Shown piece after piece: positions 24,701 to 39,700 of a DNA stretch of 64,000 bases (position 1 is its first letter; each line of letters opens with the position of its first letter). The position numbers and the translations under genes are program-made. The DNA is from Tachypleus tridentatus (Eukaryota; Arthropoda; Merostomata; Xiphosura; Limulidae). The notes beneath the pieces were generated by a model, which had not been told where the DNA came from, ran no database searches, and saw only the letters and a list, made by a program, of their open reading frames with translations. The stretch covers positions 152,145,592-152,209,591 of the forward strand of contig NC_134832.1 of assembly GCF_004210375.1 (NCBI RefSeq), written 5' to 3'.

Positions 24701-27700
24701 GATATCTACAACTAGTAGAAATCCGTATTAAAGGTTTTGTTTCTCATTCCAAGTGTCTTATTATAGTTTTATAAAAGTTTGTTTATTGAGTCGCTTTATC
24801 TGTCTTCGTAATCAGAACCATTAGGTCGACAAATAATTTGTTGATTGGTTGGATGTCAGTAATGACAGGTTTGTTGTCACTCCTTCCTCCCCTCTCCAGT
24901 GGTTTGTTTACTTGTTAGGGTTTAGTGTCAAAAGTGGAGAGAGAGTGATTGACAGGTAACTGATAAGTTGTGTGTAACTTCTGTTTCAAACTATCAATGA
25001 AACTATCCTGTTTTGTAGTGGGGCGTCTTTTTCCAAATTAGTGCTGGTGAAAGGGAATGGAGAAATCCTGTGTTGGGTGGACGGTCCCTGTACGAATCAT
25101 TTGGTGAGTAATGTTCTGATATAACAACTTGTTTGTACTGTTTTGTACCAGATATCGTGTTATTTTGCGAACCTTTACGTGACAAGTTAGTTCTTGCCAG
25201 ATATCTTATAGGATTAATTGGCACATTAAAATTAAACAAAATATGCTGCATTAATTAAAAATGTATTTTGCTAAATTTTAATGTTTTGTTTTGGCTTAAA
25301 ATATAGTTAATACAATTAGAGGTTGGGAGTTACTGTTTCTAACGCAGTCTTTCCTCATGATGTCGTTAACGTATTTAACTACTTTTAAATGTATTTATTT
25401 AATTTCATTAAAATATATATAATTTTCGAAAATGTTCCTGTAAAGTTCATAGTTAATTAATTGAAGTTTTTTAAAATAACGAAAGATTATTGTAATCAGA
25501 TAAAATGTTTGTTTTAACTGGATACAATTTATATAATACTTCATGTTAACTATTGGTAGGCAAGCTTAAGAAGTTATGTAGCCATTGAAAATTGTACGGT
25601 TGAGGGCTGTGAGGGCTAAAATTATCATCATAGAAAGGACAAAGAAACAGCATACGATCTTAAGGGGTAATTAAATTTACATACATAGTAAATGTAAACT
25701 GATACAGCATCACAAGTCGCATAGGAACTTGTGAGTATTCTGCATCAAACAGGACTATTACAACCCCGCTTAAAAAGACATTCGGGTGACATCTACCTAC
25801 ATGGCACCAAATAATTGCAAAATGTATATTTATTAATATGTGTAGTAACTTGCTATCCTGACTTGTCTGCATGATACATAAAATGGTTAGTTGAATTAAC
25901 CACATGTATGTGGCTTTGAGTAACTTTTTTTTATGCTCTCATTACCTATTGAAGGCTTTTGTAATTGAGCCGATAGTTTGTGGTTTTCTTTTGAAAGAAG
26001 AAAATTAAAGTGATTGTAGAAATAAGTTACTGACTATAAATGTCAATAATAGATTTTGTTTTGCTAACAGCTCGTTGGTAAAGATGAATGTCAAAACCGA
26101 ATTTCCACAATGATCGAAAAAGCTAAAAAAGAGGCTGGAGTCGACCCTAAAATTCCGCTAGGGGGACTGGTAAGTTATTCTTAGTTGCACTCTGATATTA
26201 GGACATAAATAATTCTAAAATAGTATATTTTCAATTGGTAAATCAACTTTTATTAAAATTGTCTATAAAATATTTTTGTTTTGTATATTGTCAGCAATAA
26301 CAAAATACTCTTCGTAAACTACGTGTTTTTAATATTTATTTCGACAAATTATTGATGCATTCGAAACTAAGCTGTAACGCTGGGGAGAGACTTTGAGGCA
26401 CACTTAGTTACTTATTAAATGAGTGATATCATGTTGGTGTAACCACGTCCACTTTAATACAGGCCTGCGAATGTAAACTTTATAAAAGTTGTTCTGGTTT
26501 TAATAACGGTTTTTTTTATAATTCAGCGACGTAAATTTTGAAAATAATCATTTTTGTCTCACAAGATTTTACAAAAAAAACTTGGATTAAATTATTATTT
26601 TGTTTACCAGAAAGAACTTTTTTGTTTGGGTTCTAAAACAATCGATAAGACTCGCGTTGGGATTGGTTAACAGAAATCTGTAGCCAGCTATCAACATTTT
26701 AATCATGACAAAATGTGACCCCGATTTCAGTGAAAATAATTCACTTGTGTAAAACTACATATGAAGTTTTGTGAAAACTTTGTGCGTGATGGACATTTTC
26801 GTATTTAGCGTACAGGAATGACTGTAGAACGTTAAAATGTCAAGATAATGAAACCATAGCAAGCCTGTGTTATATAACCAGTACAGATTCCTGAATCCCT
26901 TAGTAATAAATAGACTTCAAAGGGAAAGTTTCATTAGTTCATCGTACCTTCTGTGGGATGTAAACATCCATCCACGTGTGGTGACACCTGAAGTGGTCAA
27001 AAGGAACTTGATAGTTGAGTGGTACCAGACCACAAAAATACGTTTCTTTTTACCTTAAATATAGCCCTCTCTAAGGTATATTGACTGTTCATTGTGAACT
27101 GTGGTCAGTTTAGCACTAGTGGTGGACGTCACTTGTTGGTGATTGGACAGTAATCCATTACTAGTCTCTTGTTAACGAAAACTTTAGGTCGCACTGTTGT
27201 ATGTTGTAACATATTACGTAATTATTCCCATATGCTCTTCCCTCTGTTATCGTGGTCCACGCCCTGCAGTGTGACCACATGGCACGAACTTTGTAAAATA
27301 AAAACACCCCATGTGTTTCTTCATTCTCTATCTAATAAATAACTGGATAAAATGCAACCTTTCTTTATCCGGATGAACTTAGAGGAAAATCCTGTCTCCG
27401 AACTAAACACACCTTTGTATCTCTGAACAGCTGGTATGGGTATTAAAACTCTTACTGATAAGGAGAGAACAACGTTTATATATTAAAAAACAAAAACGGC
27501 TAGTATGGATAGAGAAGGCACTAATAGAGGAGCGAACAACGTTTATGTATTAAAAAACAAAAACGGCTAGTATGGATAGAGAAGGCACTAATAGAGGAGC
27601 GAACAACGTTTATGTATTAAAAAACCAAAACGGCTAGTATGGATAGAGAAGGCACTAATAGAGGAGCGAACAACGTTTATGTATTAGAGGAGCGAACAAC

Positions 27701-30700
27701 GTTTAAAAAAACAAAACGGCTAGTATGGATAGGGAAGGCACTAATAGAGAAGGCACGAACAACGTTTATGTATTAAAAAAAACGGCTAGTATGGATAGAG
27801 AAAACGGCTAGTATGGATAGGGAAGGCACTAATAGAGGAGCGAACAACGTTTATGTATTAAAAAACAAAAACGGCTAGTATGGATAGGGAAGGCACTAAT
27901 AGAGGAGCGAACAACGTTTATGTATTAAAAAACCAAAACGGTTAGTATGGATAGGGAAGGCACTAATAGAGGAGCGAACAACGTTTATATATTAAAAAAC
28001 AAAAACGGTTAGTATGGATAGGGAAGGCACTAATAGAGGAGCGAACAACGTTTATATATTAAAAAACAAAAACGGTTAGTATGGATAGGGAAGGCACTAA
28101 TAGAGGAGCGAACAACGTTTCGACCTTCTTCGGTCATCGCCGCCCCCCAGTGGCTCAACGGTATGTCTGCGGACTTGCAACGCTAAATAATGGGTTTCGA
28201 TACCCATGGTGGGCAGAGCATAGATAGCCCACTGTGTAGCTTTGTGCTTAATTCAAAACAACAAAAACATCTTCGGTCATCGTCGGGTTCACAAAGAAAG
28301 AAAAGGTTACGTTGTTCGCTCCTCTACTAGTGCTTTCTCTACCCATTCCAGCCGTTTTTAAATGTATAGTTTTTTCTACAAGTAGGTTTTCTCGTCTTCA
28401 CGGATAACAACGTTTCGACCTTCCTTGATCATCTTCAGGTTATGATTTTTATGATCTGAGTGTAAGAATATTTTGTGTTGGGAAAAGGCTGCCGCACACC
28501 GCATTTTCTGTGGTATTAACTCCCTACGTTATACGAAACAGTTGTAAAATAGATATCTAACTTCTAAGACGTCCCGTGGATGTGATTGTCACTTGTTTTA
28601 TATTCAAAACCGCACCCAACCTTCTATAGAAGTGTAAAGTTGACTTTGTTTAGTTCATGTGCCTGAAAAATATTTTCCTAAGAAGAACAAAACAGTTATG
28701 CCCAAAACGCAGGTAAACTGAAAGTGTGTTTACAGATTAACAATGTATTTAAGTCGCAATAAACTGCGTGCAATGAATATCGTGCCACTGAACAAAACCA
28801 ACGGGATGACATCATTTTAATATGATATGGTGACGTTATTTAGCACGTATATTTTACTGTGCGCGTTCTACTTCGTTAGTAACGATTAGACACAACTCAT
28901 CGAACGTAACCAGTCAATAATTTTGCTCTCTAACAGTAGCCGGCTGCTGTTTGACACCCCTGTATAACCTGAAACTCCATTGTGAAAGCACCTCAGATGG
29001 AACCTCCTCCACTGTGTTGTGTAGATAATGTTTCCGGTGGGATATCTTTATCGTGCCAGTTACGTTGGAAGTTATCTGGACCATCCAGGTTAAATTTTTT
29101 TCTCATCAGAGAACAAAACTTTCTTCCACTTTCTACGTCCCATGTTTGGTGCTTCTCACCAAAGTTTAAACGAGCTGTTTCGTGGAGTGGAAGGAGACGA
29201 GGCCTTTTGAAGACGTTTACGGTTTTTAAAACCTTTCTCTCGTTGATGCTGTCTTATTGTTTTTGAGCTGCATTCTGCGTTCGTAAGGGCTTTAATCTGG
29301 TTCGACGATCGGCTGGTGTCTTGCCGGACAACCCGTCGAATCTTCCTGCTCAACGCTGGCGAAATTGTCTTGGGCCGACCACTTGAAATTCTAGTTCCGT
29401 ACCCCAAAGGATCTTTTAAGAAATTTGTAACAGCAGTTTTACTACACCCAATTTCACCAGTGATGACACGTTAAGAGAAACCTTTTTACAGCTCGACAAT
29501 TCTGCCACGTTCAAACTCTGTCAATCTTTTAGCTTTTGCCATGTTTTTACCCAATATAACACAGGAGATGTCAATGGGAGATGTTGACAACGCTAATGCT
29601 TGAACACAAATGACTAAATTTCGTTACGTGTTTACCGATTAACACTTCGTTTCAGTATGGCCTTAAACTTTGACCAGTTAGTATTTAGGCTAATTTCATA
29701 GTGTTCACATTTTCCCTATTAAATGTTAAAAAAGCTTATTTTTATTTTCCCTTTTTGTTATTTTCATCTTTCGAAGCTCTACTCAATTAAGTGGTTGAGT
29801 CTACCAACGCAAAATGCATAGTTTTTTTTCTTTGTTCATTGACCTTAAGACTTTGGCCAGCAGTGTATATGGTAATTTTATTTAACCTTACTTCAGTATG
29901 TTAATCTGTCGTTACAGCACGTTTAACCTAATCACTTAATTGCATGTATAACTTATATTCTTGAACACTTTATTATTATGGAGAAAACTATAGATTCATA
30001 AGACTCTTATCACTGTTTCCTTTGTGCAGTGCTATACAATTTATATAGTGTAAAACTACAAATAGTGTATACCACTTCTTTAACGGAAAGTGTAGCATAT
30101 TTGATATTCAGTGTCGTACAAGTATTAAATGAGTTGTTTAAATATACGGTAGTTTCATAACTGTGATCATAATATACAGTATTTGTGGTAAAACAGTAAT
30201 ATCAGGGTTATTGTGTTTAAATACCTTTATTTATTCGGTCTTTCTGAAGAATACATCCAATCATATGAGCTAACTAGCTGGGACAAACAGTTTGTCATTT
30301 CTGAAAACATTTGATGGTGTAAACTGTTGTTAGCGGAGAATCAAGATGGCGCTTTAAAACTACAGAAATGAGTAATAATTATGTTTTATAATAGATATAA
30401 TTGCTGTCAAGAAATTTATTAGTGTTAACACTATAACGATAATATGTAGACAAGATATACGTTATATGGACTAGTATATAAGGTAACTTTATATTCTGGA
30501 CATGTTACAGTTTGGTATCCCGAATTTCACTCAAGTTGTAATATAATGGTCTAATGTGTGTATATATATATAAGACGCCTAGTTTGGCGGACTGTTTTAC
30601 GTCTTGCCAAGGCTACCACGTTAATTACAAAGAAAAGTATGTGTGAAATGCAACTTCAAACTGGTATTGCTTCCTTGACCTATTAATTTCCTCTGGAACA

Positions 30701-33700
30701 GTGACTGGTGTGACCACACCCATTGGCTTGCTTGCTGAACCGTAGTAGACGTATTTTGGTGCGGAGATAATTTCTTAGATAGGAAAACTAAGTCTTCCCT
30801 AAGCAGATTTAGTCTGATCCATGTATAATGGCGTGTTTGGTAAGCCTGATATACGACTTGTATGAAATCTGAACTGTCAAACAAATTTGGTCACTTCAAA
30901 TGTTAGTTATTTGACAAAATGATTAAAGTTGAAAGAGACGTATTTATTATCGCCATTTATTTCATTAAATCAATTTTATGAAACGTGCCATATAAAGTAT
31001 CTAAATATTGTAGTACAGAGCTGTGCATAGAAAAATACAGGTGAAGCCGCGTACCTCGGTACGTGTATGAAGTTCCACAATGTTTGTGACAGTCACGTTT
31101 ATTATTAGCATATGTAATTCCACAATGTCTGTCACACTACAAAAACATTTGAAGTGTTTTAATTCACTATTGGCAAATATGCCCTCTAGTTGTAAAATTA
31201 CGCAAAGCAATACAGGATTGATTGATGATGGATAGTTGTATGTTCCGTTATTTTGAGGTTTTCTTTTGATCGATACAAGTGTGGTTGAGCTGGTTTTGGC
31301 GGCTGGATAGTGCGTGTGTAAGCATGGTTGAGCTGGTTTTAACAGATGGCTAGTGGAAAATTCTCCATTTATTGGTTACCGTAATACATATTTGCTCTTC
31401 AGATTTACAGTAAACAATGTGTAAATTGAGAGGTAATATTGGTTTGTTTGTTTGTTCCATAAGGTAGAACTTATTTGTCAATTTTATGGTCTCTCGGAAA
31501 AATTCGCGTACAAAATTTCTTAGAAGCTTGTCACTTCGCAATTTCATTTTCTGGCGGTGTTTGTATAGAGCAACCCGAACTGTGCAGTAGTTAGGCTTAA
31601 GAGGTATACATTAAGTGAAATTGTCACAAAAATAATTGATTACGAAGTATTGAGGATGTTAACCAGACTAAGACAGTTTGTCGTTCACTTAGAGGAAAAA
31701 TAAATTTGAATAATCTGGAAATTAAATGTACTTTTTTAACGGAATCGAAAAATTTTGTCTTTTAATGGATCGTACGTGGTGGTTAAATTTCATTGTTTAC
31801 CAGTAGAAGTTGACTAACTTCTCCATATTCTGGGACCCTAGAATAATTCAAAAACTTTAGAGTACGGACTAGTAGCTTTGTACTTCACATTTGTACTATT
31901 AACATATAAATAAATTTCGTGGCTTTACCATAATAATAACGAATATTAATATCAAATACAATTTGTTAAAAGCATTTATAATTTAAGAACCTAACTCTTA
32001 TTGTGTTTGTTGGCTTGTACTAGCTCCACTAGCTGGAACTAGGACTTTATGGACTTTATTCTATGGACAATTTATAAATTATGTATTGACATTCTAAAAG
32101 CGATTGTGCATATTTAGATGGAAACACCTATTTTTTATTTAGTTAAAATAGAATATGACACTAACATGTATACCTTTTAATTTCATGAATATTCCGTACT
32201 ACCGTGTTTGTTTTTGTATTTTAAAGAATCTCTTATTGGTTTTATTTAAGCCATAACTGATCTACTTTTGAGTATGTTTTTGTTTTCCAGGTGTACGAAA
32301 TAATTTTTCTTTCTTTGCTAGGGTTTAAGCATGAGTGGTTGTGAACAGGAAGAAGGGAACCGTCAGTTCGAGGAGGAATTTCTCATCAAGTTTTCAAACT
32401 TGACAAGGTCTGTCTCGGTTGCCAGCGACACGGTCGGATCCGTCCTCACGGCAAGCCCAAAAGGTAATGAAAACACAAATGAAATGTACATTACAGAAGA
32501 TTAGTGAATTATAAATTGTGTTGTGGCTGTACTAGATTTGAGAACGAATCAAAAACAAGTTTCTTTGTTTTGAGGAAATCGTCACGTAATGATCAAATCT
32601 AATGAGTGCGTTATTGGTGCTTTTCTGGCTCGTAGTTACTGACTCATCGAACACCTCGTGAACACGTGCCATTAAACGCATTCATGTGGCAATATCGCAG
32701 CGTGTTATCTTATTCCATGAAAAAAAATTTATTTTAAACTTTTCTACAATCTTGCTTATTTCACAACTGTATCTGTTGCAGTGCTGGTGTATTAGTTAAG
32801 CAAGTTAGTCACGTGATGGGTTTTGTTGATAACCTATTACGATATCCAGAACTCGGTGTCAAGGTCAAAGTTTCTCAATGCTACTGGTAACAAATTCATT
32901 TAAAATTGCATTATCCTATACATGTCGTGTAAACAAACATTCTTTATCCTATACATGTCGTGTGAACAAACATTCTTTTATTTGGGGCGTTGAGTGAAGA
33001 TAATATATTTTTAGATACGACGACAACTGAACTTGGCTAATGCACGAGGAAGTTGCTAAAAGCTTTTGAGTGACAAGGTAATAATTAAATATTTGAACAG
33101 CAGAAAGTTAAACTGGTATTTGTATGTTTAGGTAAATATTAACTAATATTGGGATTATGGCCGAAAATCGCGTTAACTGCAAGGTTATGGAACTTATGAA
33201 ATACCGCATTATAATAATTATACGTAAGAAATTAATTTGTAGTTCTCATGTACGTTATAACTTTGAAATGTTATTAACGGTTCATTAGTTCGGTCGGGTT
33301 ACGATACATAGCAGTGGTCGACTTTCCAATTAACAAAATCACTTGACAACAACTATTACAATATGAACTGGGTTAATTGAAATGTAAATAAAAACTAATT
33401 CCTGTTTTACTTTTATATAAGTCAATCAGTCAAAACGTCACTTTTAACTTGTTAGTTTTTCAAAGTATGTATAACATTACCTTGCAGGTGTGATTTAAAA
33501 TAAAATAAAAAAAATTAAAGGAATGACTTTTTTTGTTTCCAATTTGTTAGTTTAAATTCCTTTTAAACTCTTAACACGGATCATAGTTTACCAAACCTTC
33601 GTGAAATGTTTGTTTCATTTCTTTCTACATTTGAAATGTGCACAGACTTAAGTGTCGATATATCGAGATTGTCTGGTGTTACCAGTTTGCATAGTTAACC

Positions 33701-36700
33701 TCATTTGCAGTCAGGATTGTTAACCTTAGAGTATCACTGCTAATACTCGACTTTCCCTAATTGTTATAAAGGTTATTGACCAAAGAGTGATAACTATATT
33801 TGTGATTCGTTAAATTCGATGAACGTGAAGTTCAACTGTGCCAATGTTGACCCGAACTTTATGATGACCGTTCTTGCTTTAAACAATTATCCTGACAAAC
33901 GCCCTATACTTAAACGGTTTAGAGCAACAGTTTCTTACACTTCGATAAATAGACTAACACAATTATATCACAGAAACGTACGCGACCATTTATTTTACTT
34001 TCGAAACTTTTATACATTTTCACCTACAGGTAAACTGTTAGGCTTAACATCTGTATCAACAACTGTGACCTGTTTTGCATCTGTTTGTTTACACTGCCTG
34101 TTCTATTTTCAATATGTGTAGTTCATGCGACTTGGAATAACACTAACGTATTGTAACCATCCACCAGGTGGCATGGTGCTTATTGCAGGTACAGGTTCCA
34201 ATGCCTTGGTTATCAACCCAGATGGTACCACAGCACGATGCGGAGGTTGGGGACACTTGCTTGGAGACGAAGCTTCAGGTATTAAGTTTTATTGTAGTCC
34301 ACCTCGTATTCAAAGTGTTCATCTAGTTAAGAACTAGTTTTATTAGAAAGGTTAAGTCTAGGTGTTTCGTTTTTTAAGAGATTTTCCACTTTAAAGACAT
34401 ACGGTGAACATTTAGCTAGTTTAGCTAGAGGTGTATTGGATCAACCACTAGAGGGCTTTGCGGTCGAATAAAACAACTCGTATCACAACCGCTGCATGAA
34501 AGCTGAACAAATGTTTTGCTTACTGCCAGTTTCTTCGTCTCCCGGGAAGAATTTTATCTCGGAGTGCTAAGTAAAACAGCTCTTCAAACGGAGATAAAAC
34601 GTAATTATACAAAACAAAAAAAAGTTAACTTTCCGCACATAAACCAACATGACTTCGTAATTTTAGGCTTTTTACATTTCTGTATGTGTTTTGACGGCAA
34701 ATGGTCGCCTGTTTTACAGGCGTGCGTGTGTTTAATACAACCACGTTATCCGCATACGTATATGACGTAATTTATTTTATCTACTTCTTAAATTTTCTTA
34801 GATTTTGTTTCATCATATAGTAAAATTACAACCAGTAATTGTTCTAACTTTTGGAAGTTTACACAAGCAAAGTACCACCAACTTGAACAATATCGCGACT
34901 AGGCATTGAAAACATAAAAACGCTAGGACTATTTTACTTATTTCATCTTGTTTTCATTAATACAAAATTTTTTTATTTTGTATGATCTTAATGTGTGAAC
35001 CAGACAATATTAAATTTGTTAAGAAAACACGCACAATATTTTTCCCCAACGTTTTGTATGTGTCTAACCAAACAGCTTTAACTAGCTGATACAGCGAACC
35101 ACTGGGAACACGGATATTTTATCTGGTGACTAGGCCTACGTAAGTTCATGGTTAGTTGCACGCAAAGTTTTTGATTCCACTATTGTGAATCATTTGTATA
35201 TACTTATGTACCTCGTTCTTACGTTTTAGTCGTTAATATTTGATCATTAATATAAATAGATTAATATACTTTCTGATAGCTTTCTGGATATCTCGTAAAG
35301 CCATAAAGATAATCTTTGATGCAGAAGACAATTTCCATGAGCCTCCTCACGACATAACCCGAGCAAAGGAAACTATTCTTAAACACTTCAAGGTACAGTT
35401 GATGTTCAGAGATCGAATAAAACACTTATCAGTTTTTAATATTCCGTCCGTACACGGTATGTGAACTTTACTTACAACCTATAAAACAAATTTCGTAACT
35501 AACCATATTTCAAATGTTGCACTAATAAAATATAAACTTTGGATAAAATTGTACATAATTGTAGCTAATTAGAAAATTATTTTCCGGACAGAAAACTTAA
35601 ATATCGATTATTTTTCCTTTGTATTTGGAAATAGATAAATACTTTTAGAAAATATATCAATCTTTTTTTTTTATTCAGGTTTTAAATAACTGTTCATTTT
35701 CCTTAAAGGTTCAAGATAAATTTGAGATGCTGAACCATTGCTATGTTGACTTTTCAAAGTCTTTCTTTGCTGGTCTTTGTGTCAAATTAGCACACGGTAA
35801 GTTACAATCATAGGTATAACAATTTAAATTTGTACTTCACTTTGCGATATTCCAGAACGTGATGTAGGTGTTAATGCTTTTAAGAATCTTGACGCTGTAC
35901 ATTATCTTTTTTAATTCGGTTTTCAAGTAATGGTATCTTATCATAACTGTTTTCCTAGGTTCTTTATTCAGTTCATTTGTTTAACCTTGGGGGTTGAGCA
36001 ACTGAAAACTGTCACAATCGGTGCAGGGGTTTGTCGTTATTGTTTTCCCATTTACCGATTTATTGTTTGCCGTCCAGTACCGCCCAAAATAACATCTCGC
36101 GCAAAGCGCTTTGGGGCCGTTGGTGCGTTATAAGGGCGACAGTTAAATCTCGTTATTTGATCATCCATGAGTTGACTATCGATTTAAAATTGGTAAAGGC
36201 TTGCGGATATATCCGTGGAGCTATGTCACTTGGAAATTTTTTCCAGAGTATTTACAGATATAATTATTTCCATACAATAAATATCTGTTTTTGTTATAGC
36301 ATGCATTTTTAGAAACCACATGCAGACAACTGGATTTGGTAGTTTAAATAATGGATAACCTTGCAGTGCAAATATAGCAATCGTATAACAAAATTAAAGG
36401 CATAGTTTTACTTCAGTTAAAACGAAACCGTTAGAAAAAATGAAAATTAATGCCCTTTAACTGTTCCTGAAAGGTAGCGGAGAAAAGCTGTAAAACAAAT
36501 AATTGAAAAGTTATTACAGACATGAACATACGTCTCGCAGTGACGTAAGTCAGGTGATCTGTAGTTTATTCTGCCATACCGGACGTCACTTTCTAGGCTT
36601 CTTGTTTTCAGAATTTAAACCACCTCCTAAGGCAGCCTTAAATGAAAATTATAATAATGAAACATGAAAGAGTCACTTTTTGAACTGCAGCTGAGAACCA

Positions 36701-39700
36701 GAGTTTGTGTCTGTTAAGTAAGGGATCCACCGAAGTATTTCATTTATTTATAATTCTCAACGAATGTTAAAGCCATAAAATATTTTTGTAGAATGTTGGA
36801 TCGGTTGTTAGATTTGTTGTTGTGTTTTTGGTACATTAAACTTGTGTGTTTGTAATAATAATCAGAATTACTACTGGCATTTTACTTGTGTTTTGAACAT
36901 CACATGCTGTAGCTAGTTCTTTATTTATCCAGTGGCAGAGGAAGGTGATCCCTTGTGTCGCTTCCTGTTTTATGAAGCCGGACGTGAGCTAGCCAAGCAC
37001 ATTATGGCTCTTGTACCCAAAATACACCACGTAAGTTCCCTTCTGCAATATTTCAATAATACAATACCGTAGAATTTTATCAGTCGTGTCTCGTTTAGAT
37101 TTCGCTTAACCAATCTGGATGTACCTAGTTCTAAGAACCAATGAGTGAAAATAAATACACGTCAGCGACAGTACGTTTTACCCAACAGCGAGACATGCAG
37201 TGGCATGGAATATACACATCGTGAACAAGTGTTAGGGTGAACTAGATTAAGTTAATTTGCAATTATTACTATATGGAGCAATAGAAGGATAGTTTTTACC
37301 TTTTATTTGTATTGTTTGTTTATAACGAATTATTTAATGATAAATTGATAAACAATGACTTCTAAGTTTCTTTTTTTTTTTTTTTGAGGAACATACTAGA
37401 CGTTTGGACAAAAGCAACATCTTGTCGAAACGTGTACGTTTTTCCTTGCAAAAAAAAAAACTCCATTATTTATTATTATATTACTATACATGGTGTTTAT
37501 GTATGTAGGTAATAAAATAAATAAAGTTGAATGTGGAGAACACATTTGAAAAAAAACAACCAAACTGATTCCATGCATATTTTATTCCATGTTTGTAGGC
37601 TGTTGTACTAATTACGGTGACGCCAGACGCGGTAGTTGTGCTTGTATACAAAAGTGCCGGCACAACAAACTTAAAAAAAAAAAAAAAAAAACTCGTTTGG
37701 AGGCTTGGTTGAATCCAGGCCACAGCATTGGGTCACGTGAGCGCAAGTGAAAGGAACTGTGGGCGACAGCAATGAGGAGTATCCTACGGTAAAATCTACC
37801 ATTTGTTCAGGAAAGTGGGAGGGCCAGCCAATCATAAACTCGAGTTTCACACACCCGTAGTTCAAGTAGGACGCTTATGCATGAACAAGAATAATTTTTT
37901 TAATAGATGAAACATCTGCCGTGCCATCTGTTGGTGAAATTTATTACTTTATTTTTCTACTCGTTATTTATTTATAAAAATAAAGCTCTTGTATAAATTC
38001 CTCAGCCACCAGTAAATCGTAGTTTGGGCTTGTTTTGATTGACTTTTGGAATCTAATTTCGATCGGCAATACAGTTCTAGTAAACAATTAGGACAATGAA
38101 TTCAAGGTTTCGTCAACGTATTCCTAACTTCGGAACTTAAAATTGAGATACAAATATTTATCCTAAAATGTTTCTAGAGACGTATTTCACTCAGAATCGA
38201 TGTTTGTTTTGTTTTTTATCAAAACTTTGTAATAACTGTTAACTATGACTGTTCCTTTCGTACGTATAACGGAAAATATCAATTCCTATAGCTTATTACC
38301 AGTGGAGGTGAACAGACAAAATGGGTAATGTTAGTCTTACTCGTGCTTGATTTAAAGGACTTGTTAAAGATCCAGGCGTTGCCCAGAACAACTATCTTAC
38401 TGCTATTATCACCAGACAGATAAAAAGAAAAACGTAATTTTCATGGCCTATTTAACTTAATATTACTCACACTTAACTTGCTTAGATAGTTAGTCATCGG
38501 TGGATCCTTATTACATACACACAATATAATATATTTTGTAGTTTTTTCATCAGATGGTGCCAGACAGATTGTGAAGCAGCTATTCAATATGTTCACTATG
38601 AATTCAACTATTCATGAACTTGAGTGAAAAATTACATACTTTATTAATTTATGTAACTTGTGTTGGAATTCGTTTACTTAGCATAATGGTAATTACATTT
38701 GATATTAGTCTAAGAATTTTATCTTAATCGGAGCCATGATTTTAGTAGAACAATGTGTATCAGTATTTCAACTTGTCATATTTGCTCTGAAGGAAAAACT
38801 GCCATGTTTTTATTGTAACTTCAGAAACTGGTTAAAATTTAGTTTGGGGAAATAGTTGCTCTTAGAGCTGAAATAGTTTAAACCTTTTGTTAATACGCTC
38901 GCATGTGTTTGTGTCTGAAGAACAGTGTTGGATTTAGTCTGTTCCAATGAGAATTTTTAAATACCTGTTGCTATCTACTATCCTAGTTCTTATTCGGATG
39001 TTACCTATTACCCATGGTTATTGTTGTTTTTATGATTTTTAGTGTACATAAAATATTGTACAGAACAGTGAACAGAGTATAATCTTTTTGTACATTTTTA
39101 TGGGTAAATTCTTCAAAGCTTTTGTTCTCAATTTCCTTCTGTGTTGTATACAGGATTACTTCAGTGTATAGTACTTGTCCTCAAAGCTATTCCCTCACAA
39201 AGTTTCTGTTAAACTTGTGAACAGATCCTCTGTCTGATCCAGAAATACAAACCATATGTTTTGCATATGTTTAAATTTAGTTATGGAAGGTTTCATATTT
39301 TTAATAATCAATATACAACATCTTACTGTGCAACACTTTCAGAACAGTATTAAATATCACACCACTTGTTGTTTTAAAACAACGTTATTTATACAAGTGT
39401 CAATGTTCATACTTTTTATTTATTGAGATTAAAATATACTTGTTCTCTATGACCCAGGAACTTGTTCTGTGTTTTTCTAGAGTGTATATTCATTAAAATT
39501 GTTTTCTTTGTAGAACCTATTAGAAAGTGAAGGAGGCCTGCCAGTTGTTTGTGTTGGTTCCGTTTTCAAAAGTTGGGAGTTACTTAAAGATGGTAAGTTT
39601 TAATTTTGAATGAAAACTTTTTTAATAGTTACTTATTTTTAAAAAAATAACTGAAACTGGGCATAGGAAAGGAACTTAAATGTGAATTTTTGTTACAGTT

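Larger units (their letters stand above)
9794..25018 (+). other. NAGK intron 1 (15.2 kb)
   Basis: The intron begins GTGAGT and ends TTTTGTAG. It carries two full SINEs and several fragments, the 72-copy 44-bp array, a triple 87-bp repeat, a 56-bp palindrome, a pogo/Tigger transposase fossil and another SINE near the 3' end. I saw no conserved coding exon in the remaining sequence. Confidence 0.85.
26170..32321 (+). other. NAGK intron 3 (6.2 kb)
   Basis: This GT-AG intron holds a 67-bp tandem array, a SINE with a perfect target-site duplication and a Tc1-like transposon remnant. The parts at 26170-27417 and 29870-32321 show nothing I recognise. Confidence 0.85.

Noticed and set aside
25003-25251. 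Minus-strand open frame across NAGK exon 2
   Set aside because: It overlaps a confirmed coding exon on the opposite strand and has no homology that I recognise.
28982-29266. Plus-strand 94-codon frame
   Set aside because: It is the reverse strand of the Tc1 transposase fossil.
33819-34121. 100-codon plus-strand frame in NAGK intron 4
   Set aside because: There is no family resemblance, and it would need to end before the true exon 5 acceptor. It is most likely a chance frame in an intron.
35930-36312. Overlapping plus-strand frames in NAGK intron 7
   Set aside because: They lie between exons that join perfectly without them and show no known motif.
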